A stretch of 64,000 nucleotides of DNA from Anaerostipes hominis (ex Lee et al. 2021) (GTDB taxonomy: Bacteria > Bacillota > Clostridia > Lachnospirales > Lachnospiraceae), in the NCBI RefSeq assembly GCF_002270485.1, contig NZ_NQOG01000007.1, forward strand, positions 88,730 through 152,729, in the 5' to 3' direction. The notes below the pieces were generated by a model, which saw nothing but the letters and a program-made list of their open reading frames with translations, had not been told where the DNA came from and ran no database searches. A program made the position numbers and the translations under genes. Below are positions 34,160 to 42,723 of this stretch, in pieces (position 1 is the first letter of the stretch; each line of letters begins with the position of its first letter).

Positions 34160-34759
34160 ATGAATATTTGGGAAAACACAGTTTTAACAGACAAAGGAAA
34201 GGCCTTACAGGCAAAGTTATTAAGTGGGCAGACATTGAAGATTAAGCGAGTGACGACAGGTGCGAAAAAAGTTCCGGTTGTAGATTTGAGGCAGCAGCTC
34301 GATGTGACGGAAGGTGGATATGATATCACGCTTCAGCCAACCAGAACAGATGGAGAGAAAATGATCATTCCTGTTTTTCTGGAAAATAAGGGCTTAAAAG
34401 AAAGCTATGAATTATGGCAGGTGGGATTTTATGCAGAAGATCCAGATGAAGGAGAGATTTTGTTCTGTCTTGCGCAGGCAGCACAGGCTAAAAATATTCC
34501 TTCTGAAAAGGAAAGTCCAGGCTTTTCTATTACATGGGACTTCTACTTTGATATTTCTAATACAGTGCCTTTTGAAGTGGTATTGAATTCCGCTGGATTA
34601 GTTAATATTGAAGCATATCAGGCTCACACAGAAGCAATACAGCAGACGAACACTAGACTTAATAGCCTAAATTCGGCTTTAAACAATATAGTTACAAGTC
34701 CTGTGATAGGAAAAGTAACAAATTACACTACAAGTGAAAAGGAATACATTAATATATAA
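34160..34759 (+). CDS. Phage tail-collar / tail-fibre N-terminal domain protein
   Basis: 199 aa with AAAGGAG before the ATG. 'MNIWENTVLTDKGKALQAKLLSGQTLKIKRVTTG' and 'GLKESYELWQVGFYAEDPDEGEILFCLAQA' match the N-terminal domain of phage tail-collar fibre proteins that attach a fibre to a baseplate. A helical part with 'HTEAIQQTNTRLNSLNSALN' follows, but there is no fibre or receptor domain and no other tail genes. A +1 shift near the stop would read YNPVGGPI and end at 34781. It is likely a captured fragment; a role as a surface or effector module is possible. Confidence 0.65.
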   Translation: MNIWENTVLTDKGKALQAKLLSGQTLKIKRVTTGAKKVPVVDLRQQLDVTEGGYDITLQPTRTDGEKMIIPVFLENKGLKESYELWQVGFYAEDPDEGEILFCLAQAAQAKNIPSEKESPGFSITWDFYFDISNTVPFEVVLNSAGLVNIEAYQAHTEAIQQTNTRLNSLNSALNNIVTSPVIGKVTNYTTSEKEYINI

Positions 34760-34781
34760 TCCAGTAGGAGGCCCAATTTAG
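34755..34781 (+). pseudogene. C-terminal remnant of an Ntn-like paralogue
   Basis: The +1 frame reads YNPVGGPI followed by TAG, the same C-terminal motif as the three Ntn-like proteins (YNPVGGHK, YNPVGGNI, YNPVGGDI). It overlaps the stop of the tail-collar gene. A TAA lies upstream in this frame. Remnant of a lost paralogue, or a frameshift extension of the collar protein. Confidence 0.4.
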
Positions 34782-34813
34782 ATAAAGGTTTTTCACTAAA
34801 ATATTGAGATGTA

Positions 34814-34847
34814 AAAAGAATGTGCAGAAATGCATGTTCTTTTTTTT
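34814..34847 (+). terminator. Rho-independent terminator
   Basis: AAGAATGTGCA GAAA TGCATGTTCTT with two G-U pairs, then TTTTTT. Confidence 0.8.
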
Positions 34848-34914
34848 GCCCTAAAACAATTGAATCTTTATATTTTTTCCTCCTGGACCCTCTAAATCAC
34901 AGAAAAAGGAAGGC

Positions 34915-34938
34915 TTATTTTACATACTAAGAATAGAG
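34915..34938 (+). promoter_or_regulatory. CATACTA promoter element with long leader
   Basis: ATTTTACATACTAAGAATAG, CATACTA at 34923-34929, 124 bases before the adhesin gene. A weaker look-alike (ACATTATAAATGAA) lies at 35020-35033, nearer the gene, and could be a second start. Confidence 0.6.
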
Positions 34939-35053
34939 TGGGACATAATCTACGGATTACTTTGAAACGAAAGGGGTGTCATAAAACAAAGGAAACAAAA
35001 GAGATGTTCCTGCTTAAGACATTATAAATGAACATAGAAAAGGAGAACGAAAT

Positions 35054-38000
35054 ATGGAAAAGAAGCAAACTTTAAAGCAGATCTTCTTAAGGGTTCTTTG
35101 TTCCCTGACTGCGACGGCCATGATATTCAGCTCATTTTGTGGGTTGACCAATGTGGCAGCGGCCGATGTGCCTTTGGAACATTCCAATGCGGTGACTGTT
35201 TCAAAGCCAAAATATGAAGAAACCCAATCTTATGTAGCAGGAAACTTAGATCAAAAACTAGCGAAAGATGTAAAAGGAAAATCAGAAAAGAAGATTAAAA
35301 AGGAATTGGAGCAGACGAAATATTCGATCCGGTTGAAACGCTTGATCGCCGAAAAATCAAAGCTACCAAAAGAATGTACTATTGATACACTTTGGAGTAA
35401 ATATGCGAATGCATTCGTATCTCAGTATACTGAAGTTGTACCACTGTATACAACAAGCGATAATTCGGAATATTATATTGCCGATTTCTCAGCTCAGAAC
35501 GGAATTGGGGACATCTATGATGCGGCTTTTGTAAGAGGGACTGATAATAAGAATCCGGACATACGCAGGGACATTAAATTTGACAAAGAATCCGGACTTG
35601 CGTATATTCCAAAGTCTTATTTTACAGAACAGAAGGATACGCTATTAACCGGGCAGGTCATGTATGCAGGAAGTGTGAGCAATCAGGATACGAAGATCGA
35701 TGTAACGGTTAAAAATCCAAATACAGACTCCAAAGAAGATCATAAAATCTTAACTGGAAATACTTATGATGTAACAACTTCTGTGCCAATCACAGATTCT
35801 TTAAAGATCGCAAGAGGGCTTAGTTTGGAGGATCTCAAGGTCTACTTAAATGATTCCGAAACAGAATACGATCTTAAGGAAAAAGAAGCAGCTGTTTATA
35901 ACAAAGATACTGGAGAACTAGAACTGGGCGTATCGCCAGCAACATTAAAATCAGTTCGGGTGGAAATAAAGAAAGATAAGCTTTCTGAAAGGATTTTAAA
36001 GCTTTTTACGACAGATGTCAGCGCAAAGATCACGGATCCAGATAAGCTGAAATTTGCTGCAGACAAAAAAACAGGAGATCCAATTGTTCTTGATAAGATT
36101 GATACCAGCAAACTGCAAGATGGCCAGGTGTTTGAATACAATGCGAATATTCAATATTTTAGCGATATTGATGATGTGACTGGCGACTATAGCACAAAAG
36201 CCAGAAAAGAGTCAATTAAACATTCAATCAAGTATTTATATATTCCAACAGGCTCTGCAGAAAGCGGATGGTTCGACGTCTATGATAAAGGAAGTGACTT
36301 TGACGACACAGATGGAGTTAATCAAAAGACAAATTTTGAGGATGTCACCTTCGGAATGACACTGCCAAGTAAGAACCAGAGCAACTATAAGGCTACAGCA
36401 ATTAACAAAAATAAAGCGACTCTTAACTTCCATCAAAAAGGTACTTTTACTAAGACCTATGATGGGGATGATGCTTCCTATTCCAGCAAACATATGTATG
36501 CAGGCGAATGCTGCCATATCACGAATCCGATGGGAACGCAGTCAGGAGATACCGCAAAGATTCGTCTGTCAGTCCTTCATGTCAATACAGACGATGGATA
36601 TGTCATCATTGGATTAAATACGCAGGAAGTGAACACGCAATCCGGATTCGGAATCTATAAGTTAGCAATCGAATCCAAGGGGGCATTGCAGATCAAGAAG
36701 TCTTCTGCAAATACGACGATTACGAACGGAAATAACTGCTATAGCTTAAAGGGAGCAGAATTTGGCGTTTATTCCGATTCTTCCTGCATGAAGAAGGTAA
36801 TGACCCTTACAACGAAGGCAGATGGAACAACCGATGCAAAAGAGATTGATGCAGGGAAATATTATGTGAAAGAAACGAAGGCGCCGAAAGGGTATAAGTT
36901 AAACACCAGTGTAAAATCAGTCACAATTGATACGAATAATGATGAAGAAAATCCAGCAATAGTTGAGATCGCTGATACCCCAGGGACTGACCCGGCAACT
37001 CTGGAAGTAAAGAAAGTTGATAAAGAAACTGGAACTCTAGGTCAACAAGGAAATGCTTCGCTTGCAGGGGCCCAGTTTACTGTAAATTATTATAGCGACT
37101 ATTATAGTGATATAAGTAAACTTCCGAATAATCCAACAAGAAGCTGGGTGTTGGAGACAAAAGAAAAGTCAATCGGAGGAAAGAAATTTACAGTTATTGG
37201 ATTTGAAGATCAATATAAAGTTTCTGGTGATGAATTTTATAAAAAAGCAGACGGTAGTGTAACTATTCCATTGGGCACCATTACTATTTCAGAAACAAAG
37301 GCCCCTGAGGGCTATAAGATTGAAGATTCTACAGTATCTGTGAATGGGGCAACATTATCTGACAGGACCTATTTCACAAAAGTGGAAGAGGGGAAAGATC
37401 TGGGTACAGTTGCAGCAGGCTTCACTGTGAGCGATCCTGTCAAAAAATACGGTATTCAGGTGTACAAATTCGATGAGGAACTCAATAAGAGTGAAGCCAT
37501 TGGAGGAAAGAATCACACAGCGTCGCCAGAGGGTGCCACTTTGGAGGGAACGACCTTTTCTATCATCAACCGGAGTACAAACTCTATTCACTATAAGGAT
37601 AAAGAGATCAAGCCCGGAGAGGAAGTAACAAAGATCAAAGCTTCTTGGGATAAAACTCTTAAAAAGTACACTGCGCAGACCGGGAACAAAGATCTGCCTT
37701 ATGGTACATACGGCGTAAAGGAAATTGCGAGCAGCACTGGATATAAGATGTCAGACGGATCTGAAAAGACTGTGGTCTGTCACGGTGAAGATGGACATCT
37801 GTATACCCCGAATGATTCTGGCGATTTGAATATTAAAAATGAGGTTATCCGGGGTGATGTGGAATTCATCAAAAGAGAAGGCAGAAAACAGCAGAATATC
37901 AGTGCAGCCTTTAAGATCACGAATTCTACAACGGGCGAATCCCATGTTGTGGTAACAGATAAGAATGGTAATTTCACTTCTGATGATCCAAAACACAGTG

Positions 38001-39931
38001 CAGAGACCAATGCAAATGACAAACTTTTAAACGGATACAACGAAGACGCAGTTTTAAAAACTTCTGACTTTAACTACAACTCCGGCGTGTGGTTTGGCCT
38101 TGGAGAAGATCAGTCCATGGCCAAGACCGATGATGCTAAAGGAGCTCTTCCTTATGGAAAATATACCTTAGAAGAATTACGCTGCGAAACGAATAAGAAC
38201 TTAGATCTGGTAACGGTTGATTTTTGGATTCAGAAAGATCAGAAATCAGTTGATCTTGGAACTATCATCGACAATGAAACGACCACACCTAAAATTCACA
38301 CCACGGCAAAGGATGATGCAACCGGAACTCATGTCTGTGCAGCGAGTGAGGACGCATCCATCACGGACACCGTGACACATGAGAATCTTGATGACGGAGA
38401 AGAATACACCTTAAAAGGTATCCTCATGGATAAAGCAACAGGGACTGCAGTTCTTACAAAGGATGGAAAAGAGATTACTGCACAAAAGACATTTAAGGCT
38501 AAAGGAGCAAACAATACAGTAGAGATGTCATTCTCTTTCGATGCTACAGATCTTGCTGGAAAGGATGTCGTTGTTTTCGAAACCTTATATAAGGGAGGAA
38601 CTGACAGCAGCCTCGTTGTAACAACGCATAAAGATATCGAAGATGAAGGGCAGACGATCAAGTTCCCTGCAATCAAAACAAAAGCCGTTGATGCTGAAAC
38701 AGGGACTAATGAAACCAGGGCTGATGAAAATGTTACGATCATCGATACGGTATCCTATAAGAATTTGATTGTTGGAAAGACTTATACGGTTATTGGAACC
38801 TTGATGGATAAGGAAACAGGAAAAGCGGCTAAGGATGATAGCGGGGATGTGATTACTGCTTCGGCCAAATTTACAGCGGAAAAAGCGGATGGAACTGTTG
38901 ATGTGACCTTTAAATTTAGCGGAGTCAACACCGCTGGAAAGACTCTCGTAGCATTTGAAGAATTGATCTATCAGAAGAAAACATTTGCGGTCCACACAGA
39001 TATCAATGATGAAGCTCAAACCATCTATGTTCCAAACGTAAAGACGACTGCAACGGACAAGGCAAATGGGTCTCATACTTCTCTTGCAGGAGAGCGGGTA
39101 ACCATTATTGATGAAGTTGCTTACTCAAATCTTACAGCCGGCAAGGAATACACTGTAAAAGGAACTCTTATGGATCAATCCACAGGAGAAGAACTTTTGA
39201 TCAACGGGAAGCCTGTAACTGCTGAAAAAACATTTACTCCAGAAGCAGCAGATGGGACTGTGGAACTTGAATTTACCTTAGATGCGAGTGCACTGGCTGG
39301 AAAGACGACCGTTGTCTTTGAAGATATCGCAAAGGATGGAATCAGCGTTGCTACTCATGCGGATATTAAGGATGAAGAGCAGACGATCCATTTTCCAAGC
39401 GTAAAAACCACGGCAACGGATAAAGCTGATGGAGATCATTCAATCTCTGCAAATGGCAAGGTGACCATCGTTGATCAGGTCGAATGGAAAAATGTAAAAG
39501 TCGGACAGAAAATCAAGATTTCTGGAAAACTCATGGATAAGAGTACTGGTAAGGCTTTAAAGGTCAATGGAGAAGAAGTAACTGCAGAGCAGATTTTTAC
39601 AGCGGAAGCAGAGAGCGGGACGACCAACCTTGCTTTCACCTTTGATGCTTCAGATCTTGCAGGAAAAGATCTGGTAGTATTTGAAAAGCTTATTGATGTC
39701 GAATCCAATATGGAAATTGGGCGGCACGAAGATATTAATGATAAAGGACAGACAGTGAATGTCAAGAAGCCTGTGACACCAAAAAAGACAACGCCTTCTC
39801 ACGGATCGGGAAATGACGTAGCTAAGACTGGACAATCTTCCGCTGTTCCTATTGTTATCGTTGGAATTGTTGCTGCTTTTGGAGTGGCGGGAAGCGCTTT
39901 CACATTAAAGAAAAAGAAGAAAAAGCAGTAG
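35054..39931 (+). CDS. VaFE-repeat surface adhesin, sortase-type anchor
   Basis: 1625 aa. Signal peptide (1-about 36). An N-terminal beta-rich region of about 500 residues is followed by four SpaA/CnaB-type domains between about 545 and 1075, each ending in an E-box such as 'YYVKETKAPKGY', 'ITISETKAPEGY', 'YGVKEIASSTGY', 'YTLEELRCET'. Four VaFE repeats lie at about 1079-1570. The tail has 'VAKTGQSS', a membrane helix (VPIVIVGIVAAFGVAGSAF) and KKKKKK. CnaB domains form internal isopeptide bonds (Lys, Asn, Glu), stiffening a stalk. The sorting motif is not canonical LPXTG. No sortase gene lies in the window. Probably exported for attachment to host or partner cells. Confidence 0.85.
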   Translation: MEKKQTLKQIFLRVLCSLTATAMIFSSFCGLTNVAAADVPLEHSNAVTVSKPKYEETQSYVAGNLDQKLAKDVKGKSEKKIKKELEQTKYSIRLKRLIAEKSKLPKECTIDTLWSKYANAFVSQYTEVVPLYTTSDNSEYYIADFSAQNGIGDIYDAAFVRGTDNKNPDIRRDIKFDKESGLAYIPKSYFTEQKDTLLTGQVMYAGSVSNQDTKIDVTVKNPNTDSKEDHKILTGNTYDVTTSVPITDSLKIARGLSLEDLKVYLNDSETEYDLKEKEAAVYNKDTGELELGVSPATLKSVRVEIKKDKLSERILKLFTTDVSAKITDPDKLKFAADKKTGDPIVLDKIDTSKLQDGQVFEYNANIQYFSDIDDVTGDYSTKARKESIKHSIKYLYIPTGSAESGWFDVYDKGSDFDDTDGVNQKTNFEDVTFGMTLPSKNQSNYKATAINKNKATLNFHQKGTFTKTYDGDDASYSSKHMYAGECCHITNPMGTQSGDTAKIRLSVLHVNTDDGYVIIGLNTQEVNTQSGFGIYKLAIESKGALQIKKSSANTTITNGNNCYSLKGAEFGVYSDSSCMKKVMTLTTKADGTTDAKEIDAGKYYVKETKAPKGYKLNTSVKSVTIDTNNDEENPAIVEIADTPGTDPATLEVKKVDKETGTLGQQGNASLAGAQFTVNYYSDYYSDISKLPNNPTRSWVLETKEKSIGGKKFTVIGFEDQYKVSGDEFYKKADGSVTIPLGTITISETKAPEGYKIEDSTVSVNGATLSDRTYFTKVEEGKDLGTVAAGFTVSDPVKKYGIQVYKFDEELNKSEAIGGKNHTASPEGATLEGTTFSIINRSTNSIHYKDKEIKPGEEVTKIKASWDKTLKKYTAQTGNKDLPYGTYGVKEIASSTGYKMSDGSEKTVVCHGEDGHLYTPNDSGDLNIKNEVIRGDVEFIKREGRKQQNISAAFKITNSTTGESHVVVTDKNGNFTSDDPKHSAETNANDKLLNGYNEDAVLKTSDFNYNSGVWFGLGEDQSMAKTDDAKGALPYGKYTLEELRCETNKNLDLVTVDFWIQKDQKSVDLGTIIDNETTTPKIHTTAKDDATGTHVCAASEDASITDTVTHENLDDGEEYTLKGILMDKATGTAVLTKDGKEITAQKTFKAKGANNTVEMSFSFDATDLAGKDVVVFETLYKGGTDSSLVVTTHKDIEDEGQTIKFPAIKTKAVDAETGTNETRADENVTIIDTVSYKNLIVGKTYTVIGTLMDKETGKAAKDDSGDVITASAKFTAEKADGTVDVTFKFSGVNTAGKTLVAFEELIYQKKTFAVHTDINDEAQTIYVPNVKTTATDKANGSHTSLAGERVTIIDEVAYSNLTAGKEYTVKGTLMDQSTGEELLINGKPVTAEKTFTPEAADGTVELEFTLDASALAGKTTVVFEDIAKDGISVATHADIKDEEQTIHFPSVKTTATDKADGDHSISANGKVTIVDQVEWKNVKVGQKIKISGKLMDKSTGKALKVNGEEVTAEQIFTAEAESGTTNLAFTFDASDLAGKDLVVFEKLIDVESNMEIGRHEDINDKGQTVNVKKPVTPKKTTPSHGSGNDVAKTGQSSAVPIVIVGIVAAFGVAGSAFTLKKKKKKQ
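38290..39768 (+). repeat. Four VaFE repeats within the adhesin gene
   Basis: Four units of about 120 residues beginning near 38290, 38670, 39034 and 39397. Each has 'T.A.D..(T/N)G.H', 'I(T/V)D.V.(Y/W).N', 'G.LMD..TG', a 'TF.(A/P)' strand, 'DLAGK..VVFE' and a final 'H.DI.DE.QT(I/V)'. Diverged enough that DNA-level identity is low, so they are not recent tandem copies. Confidence 0.75.
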
Positions 39932-40012
39932 ATAAAGGTATAAGAAGGGGGAGTATTCCCTCTTCTTTACTAGAGAGCATCTTTTCAAAAAGAAAATGGA
40001 GGAAGTAAAACG

Positions 40013-40804
40013 ATGAAATATTATGGATCTTCCGGATATATGTACAATGGGATAGTAGAGGGAACAGAAGAAAACTACAGAAATTATTCAATGGGATTCC
40101 CTTATAAAAACAATGTTGACAGTAATGAAAAAACATGGAAAAATCATAGTGAAATCATGAGACAGAGTACGCAAAGGAGTAATGATATGAGTTTCATTAT
40201 GATGATGAATAGTCTTCACGGAATTGTTGCAGTGGCAGACTCTAAAAGTACAGTACAGAATTCAGTAGAGGAGAAAAATCGAAGGACACAAAAAGTTTTT
40301 AAGGCATCAAATTATCTCTTGGCAACGTGGGGAAATAATCGAATCATTAAAAGTAAAATACCGATAAAAGTAGAAGACGTTCTGAATTTATTAATCGAGA
40401 GATTTCCAGATGATTTTCGCAAAGTGCTTGATAGTTTTCAAGAGTTATTATATGAAAATAATCATTCAATGAATGATATTTATAATTTTTTCATTGGTGG
40501 ACATTACAAATGTAAAGAGTTTCCTGGAAATGATGGATATTTTATAAAGGAATACAAGGTCAGCTCGGAAGGAATCGATTGTTTAAACTCACAACAAGCA
40601 ATCTCTAATTGTCGTTATGCGGGGGTAGTTGAATTAATGCCCAGAAATCTTTCCATAAATCCAAACTGGGATGTGTTTCAATTAGAGGAAAAGGGGACAT
40701 TGCTTCTTCAGAGTATCATTGAGATCGGGGATGCATTTTTGCCGTATAACCCTGTTGGAGGGGACATCCAGGTAGTTTCATATACTGTAGAGGACAACCA
40801 CTAA
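40013..40804 (+). CDS. Proteasome-like (Ntn-fold) protein, paralogue 3, dual start
   Basis: 263 aa from ATG 40013 (GGAGG). The Ntn-like part starts at Met59: MSFIMMMNSLHGIVAVADSK, then 'RRTQKVFKASNYLLATWGNN', and ends 'LPYNPVGGDIQVVSYT'. Asp and Lys at the positions of proteasome Asp17 and Lys33 are kept. The 58-residue N-terminal extension is again Tyr/Asn/Gly-rich. Located directly after the adhesin with no CATACTA element, so it may be cotranscribed with it. Paralogues 1 and 2 lie on the other side of the adhesin, suggesting a linked role. Confidence 0.65.
   Translation: MKYYGSSGYMYNGIVEGTEENYRNYSMGFPYKNNVDSNEKTWKNHSEIMRQSTQRSNDMSFIMMMNSLHGIVAVADSKSTVQNSVEEKNRRTQKVFKASNYLLATWGNNRIIKSKIPIKVEDVLNLLIERFPDDFRKVLDSFQELLYENNHSMNDIYNFFIGGHYKCKEFPGNDGYFIKEYKVSSEGIDCLNSQQAISNCRYAGVVELMPRNLSINPNWDVFQLEEKGTLLLQSIIEIGDAFLPYNPVGGDIQVVSYTVEDNH
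40174..40189 (+). promoter_or_regulatory. Internal ribosome site and in-frame start of paralogue 3
   Basis: AAAGGAG, six bases, ATG at 40187, in frame with ATG 40013 and starting at Met-Ser-Phe. Confidence 0.6.
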
Positions 40805-40870
40805 AGGTGAGTCTGCGATAGAAAAATACAAAAAGTAGGAAGAAAGATAAGTAGCTTCTTTCTGTATAGG

Positions 40871-40891
40871 GGAGAAGGAAAAGCCTTCTCC
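40871..40891 (+). other. Stem-loop without T run
   Basis: GGAGAAGG, loop AAAAG, CCTTCTCC between paralogue 3 and the small gene. There is no T run, so it is not a typical terminator; it could protect or process the transcript. Confidence 0.45.
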
Positions 40892-40943
40892 TTCGCCATA
40901 TGTATTGGTTGTAACAAGTAAAGATTCAAAAGGAGGCATTACT

Positions 40944-41066
40944 GTGTATAGTAATAATCAGGGATTTCTTGCCTACGAACCTGTTCAAGTGCCGTGGAAT
41001 AACCAAAATATGTCACAAGCAGCATCAGTAGGAGGGCCGATAAAAATCATCTGTTGGAACAAGTAG
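40944..41066 (+). CDS. 40-aa peptide, probably an internally deleted Ntn-like paralogue
   Basis: GTG start seven bases after AGGAGG. The peptide ends 'SVGGPIKIICWNK', matching the position and pattern of the paralogue C-termini (PVGGNIK..., PVGGDIQ...). It starts 'YSNNQGFLAYEP', like the paralogues' Tyr/Asn/Gly-rich leaders. The simplest reading is a remnant that lost the whole middle in frame. A small bioactive peptide with a GG cleavage site is an alternative. Confidence 0.5.
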   Translation: MYSNNQGFLAYEPVQVPWNNQNMSQAASVGGPIKIICWNK

Positions 41067-41119
41067 CAAAGATCATTTTTTTTGGAAAACGCTGTGTACA
41101 TAGAAAAATGAGATAGAAT

Positions 41120-41146
41120 GCCCTGGAAGTCTTCCGGGGCTTTTAT
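41120..41146 (+). terminator. Rho-independent terminator
   Basis: GCCCTGGA, loop AGTC, TTCCGGGGC followed by TTTTATT. Confidence 0.8.
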
Positions 41147-41276
41147 TGTAGTCTAATCTGAAAAATTGGAGTTTTAGGGAAGGAATCTATTTTTAACCAA
41201 GAATCTAATCTTATTATACAAAAATGGAAATAACATGATATAATATACAAAAGAGCTTATGAGAGAAAAAGAAAAG

Positions 41277-41298
41277 ATACATACTATGAATGAAAAGG
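41277..41298 (+). promoter_or_regulatory. CATACTA promoter element
   Basis: GATACATACTATGAATGAAA, CATACTA at 41280-41286, 51 bases before the secreted Ig-like gene. A TATAAT-like TATAATATA at about 41239 may add a housekeeping promoter. Confidence 0.6.
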
Positions 41299-41337
41299 AA
41301 GCATTGAAATCTCTCATTGGATTTAGGAGGAGTATCT

Positions 41338-42300
41338 ATGAAAAAGATGAAAGTAAGAGCTTTAGCAGTAGTATTAGGGGTTATGATGTCAGCGGGTATG
41401 ATAGGGACAATGCCGGCGGATGTCCAGGCAGCAAAGAAAAAGCTGTCAGTAAACCGGGTATACGAGCAGAGCACTAGAATCAAAGGCAAGACCAAAGGGA
41501 AATACGTGGTTAAGGTAAGGATAGGAAAAAGGACTTACAAAGCCAAGGCCAGCAAAAAAGGAAAGTTTTCCATCAAAGTCCCTAAGGTCAAGGCAGGAAA
41601 GAAATATACCGTTAAAGCATACAAAGGGAAAAAGTATTACACAAAGAAAACGATCTATGTCATTGCTAAAAAGCTTAGACTAAATAAATTTACAGCAAAC
41701 AGCAAGACGATCTCCGGCTACACCAGGCCGAGTTACAAGGTTAAAGTGACGATCAATAAAACCACCTATGCTGTGAAGGCCAATAAGAATTCAGGATACT
41801 TTAAGGTGAAGCTGAAAAAGAAGGCTGGCACTGGAAATGCTGTAGTTAAGGTTTATGATACAAAAGGGAAAAAGACTGTATCTCAAACTCAAAAACATAG
41901 CCATGCATGGGAGAAACAGTATAAAACAGTTCATCATCCGGAAGCTGGCCACTACGAGACGGTGGTTGTACCGGCGTGGGATGAGAAGAAGCAAGAAGAA
42001 CATTGGATTTGCTACGGATGCAAACTTGATTTAAATGTGGAATATGAGAAATATAAGGCTAACTGGGAGGAAAGAAAAAAATTATATCCGGATGAAGACT
42101 ACTGTGATACATTATCATCGTTTTGTACATTACACCGATATATATTAAATAATGGTTGTACCTCATCCTGGCATGACGAATTAGTTGATGTAACAATTCA
42201 CCACGATGCTACGACCAAAAAACAGTGGGTTATAGACAAAAAAGCCTACGATGAAAAAGTGATAGTTGGATACAGATGTGACTGCGGAGCGAAAAAATAA
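41338..42300 (+). CDS. Secreted basic protein with Ig-like domains and His/Cys tail
   Basis: 320 aa. The ATG at 41338 follows TAGGAGG. Signal peptide (1-about 33, ADVQA|A). Two small basic Ig-like beta domains follow ('RIKGKTKGKYVVKVRIGKRTYKAKA', and 'TISGYTRPSYKVKVTINKTTYAVKA'). A C-terminal part from 'HSHAWEKQYKTVHHPEAGHYETVVVPAW' contains 'CYGCKLDL', CTLH and a final 'YRCDCGAKK', a probable metal-binding module common in clostridial exported proteins. No anchor, so secreted. Function unknown. Confidence 0.7.
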   Translation: MKKMKVRALAVVLGVMMSAGMIGTMPADVQAAKKKLSVNRVYEQSTRIKGKTKGKYVVKVRIGKRTYKAKASKKGKFSIKVPKVKAGKKYTVKAYKGKKYYTKKTIYVIAKKLRLNKFTANSKTISGYTRPSYKVKVTINKTTYAVKANKNSGYFKVKLKKKAGTGNAVVKVYDTKGKKTVSQTQKHSHAWEKQYKTVHHPEAGHYETVVVPAWDEKKQEEHWICYGCKLDLNVEYEKYKANWEERKKLYPDEDYCDTLSSFCTLHRYILNNGCTSSWHDELVDVTIHHDATTKKQWVIDKKAYDEKVIVGYRCDCGAKK

Positions 42301-42352
42301 AATTGTTTTTGCGAAAAGGAACCAGCTTTAACATTATATAATTAAGAAATAG

Positions 42353-42383
42353 AGAGGAGCATGCTTTAGCTTCTCTTTATTTT
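42353..42383 (+). terminator. Rho-independent terminator
   Basis: AGAGGAGC, loop ATGCTTTA, GCTTCTCT, then TTATTTT. The rest of the 42301-42723 gap holds a TCCGTACGGA palindrome near 42551 and the small frame at 42598. Confidence 0.65.
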
Positions 42384-42597
42384 GTAATTCAAATACTATT
42401 TTCAATATAAGTGAATAATTGACAATGGAATGATTTGGTCATAAAATAGAATTTGAGGTTATTTATTGTCTAAAGAAGAGATTGCAGGGGATTTCTGTGG
42501 ATATATGTTTTGTAGATTCTGCGAGAGGTAGACATCCGATGATTCTAAGTTCCGTACGGATTACGGTAATGCAAAAAATTTATATTATTTATATATG

Positions 42598-42675
42598 ATG
42601 AAGGTGTGTCTAAAATGTCGGGCACCTATCTATAATGAAAACGTTTGCAAAAACTGTAAATCCTTTATAAGTTAG
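42598..42675 (+). CDS. Possible 25-aa zinc-knuckle peptide
   Basis: MKVCLKCRAPIYNENVCKNC and five more residues: two CXXC pairs, as in the zinc ribbons of the next gene. No clear ribosome site, so expression is uncertain. It may be a detached ribbon remnant. Confidence 0.3.
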   Translation: MKVCLKCRAPIYNENVCKNCKSFIS

Positions 42676-42723
42676 GAACTGGTTAATAAGAAATGAAGCA
42701 AGAAGGGAAGGAAGTTATTTATT

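Noticed and set aside
38290..39768. Recent tandem DNA duplication in the adhesin
   Set aside because: The repeats are conserved as protein but their DNA differs at most third positions.
40944..41066. A lanthipeptide or double-glycine bacteriocin precursor
   Set aside because: Only one Cys, no modification or transport genes nearby, and both ends match the Ntn-like paralogues better.
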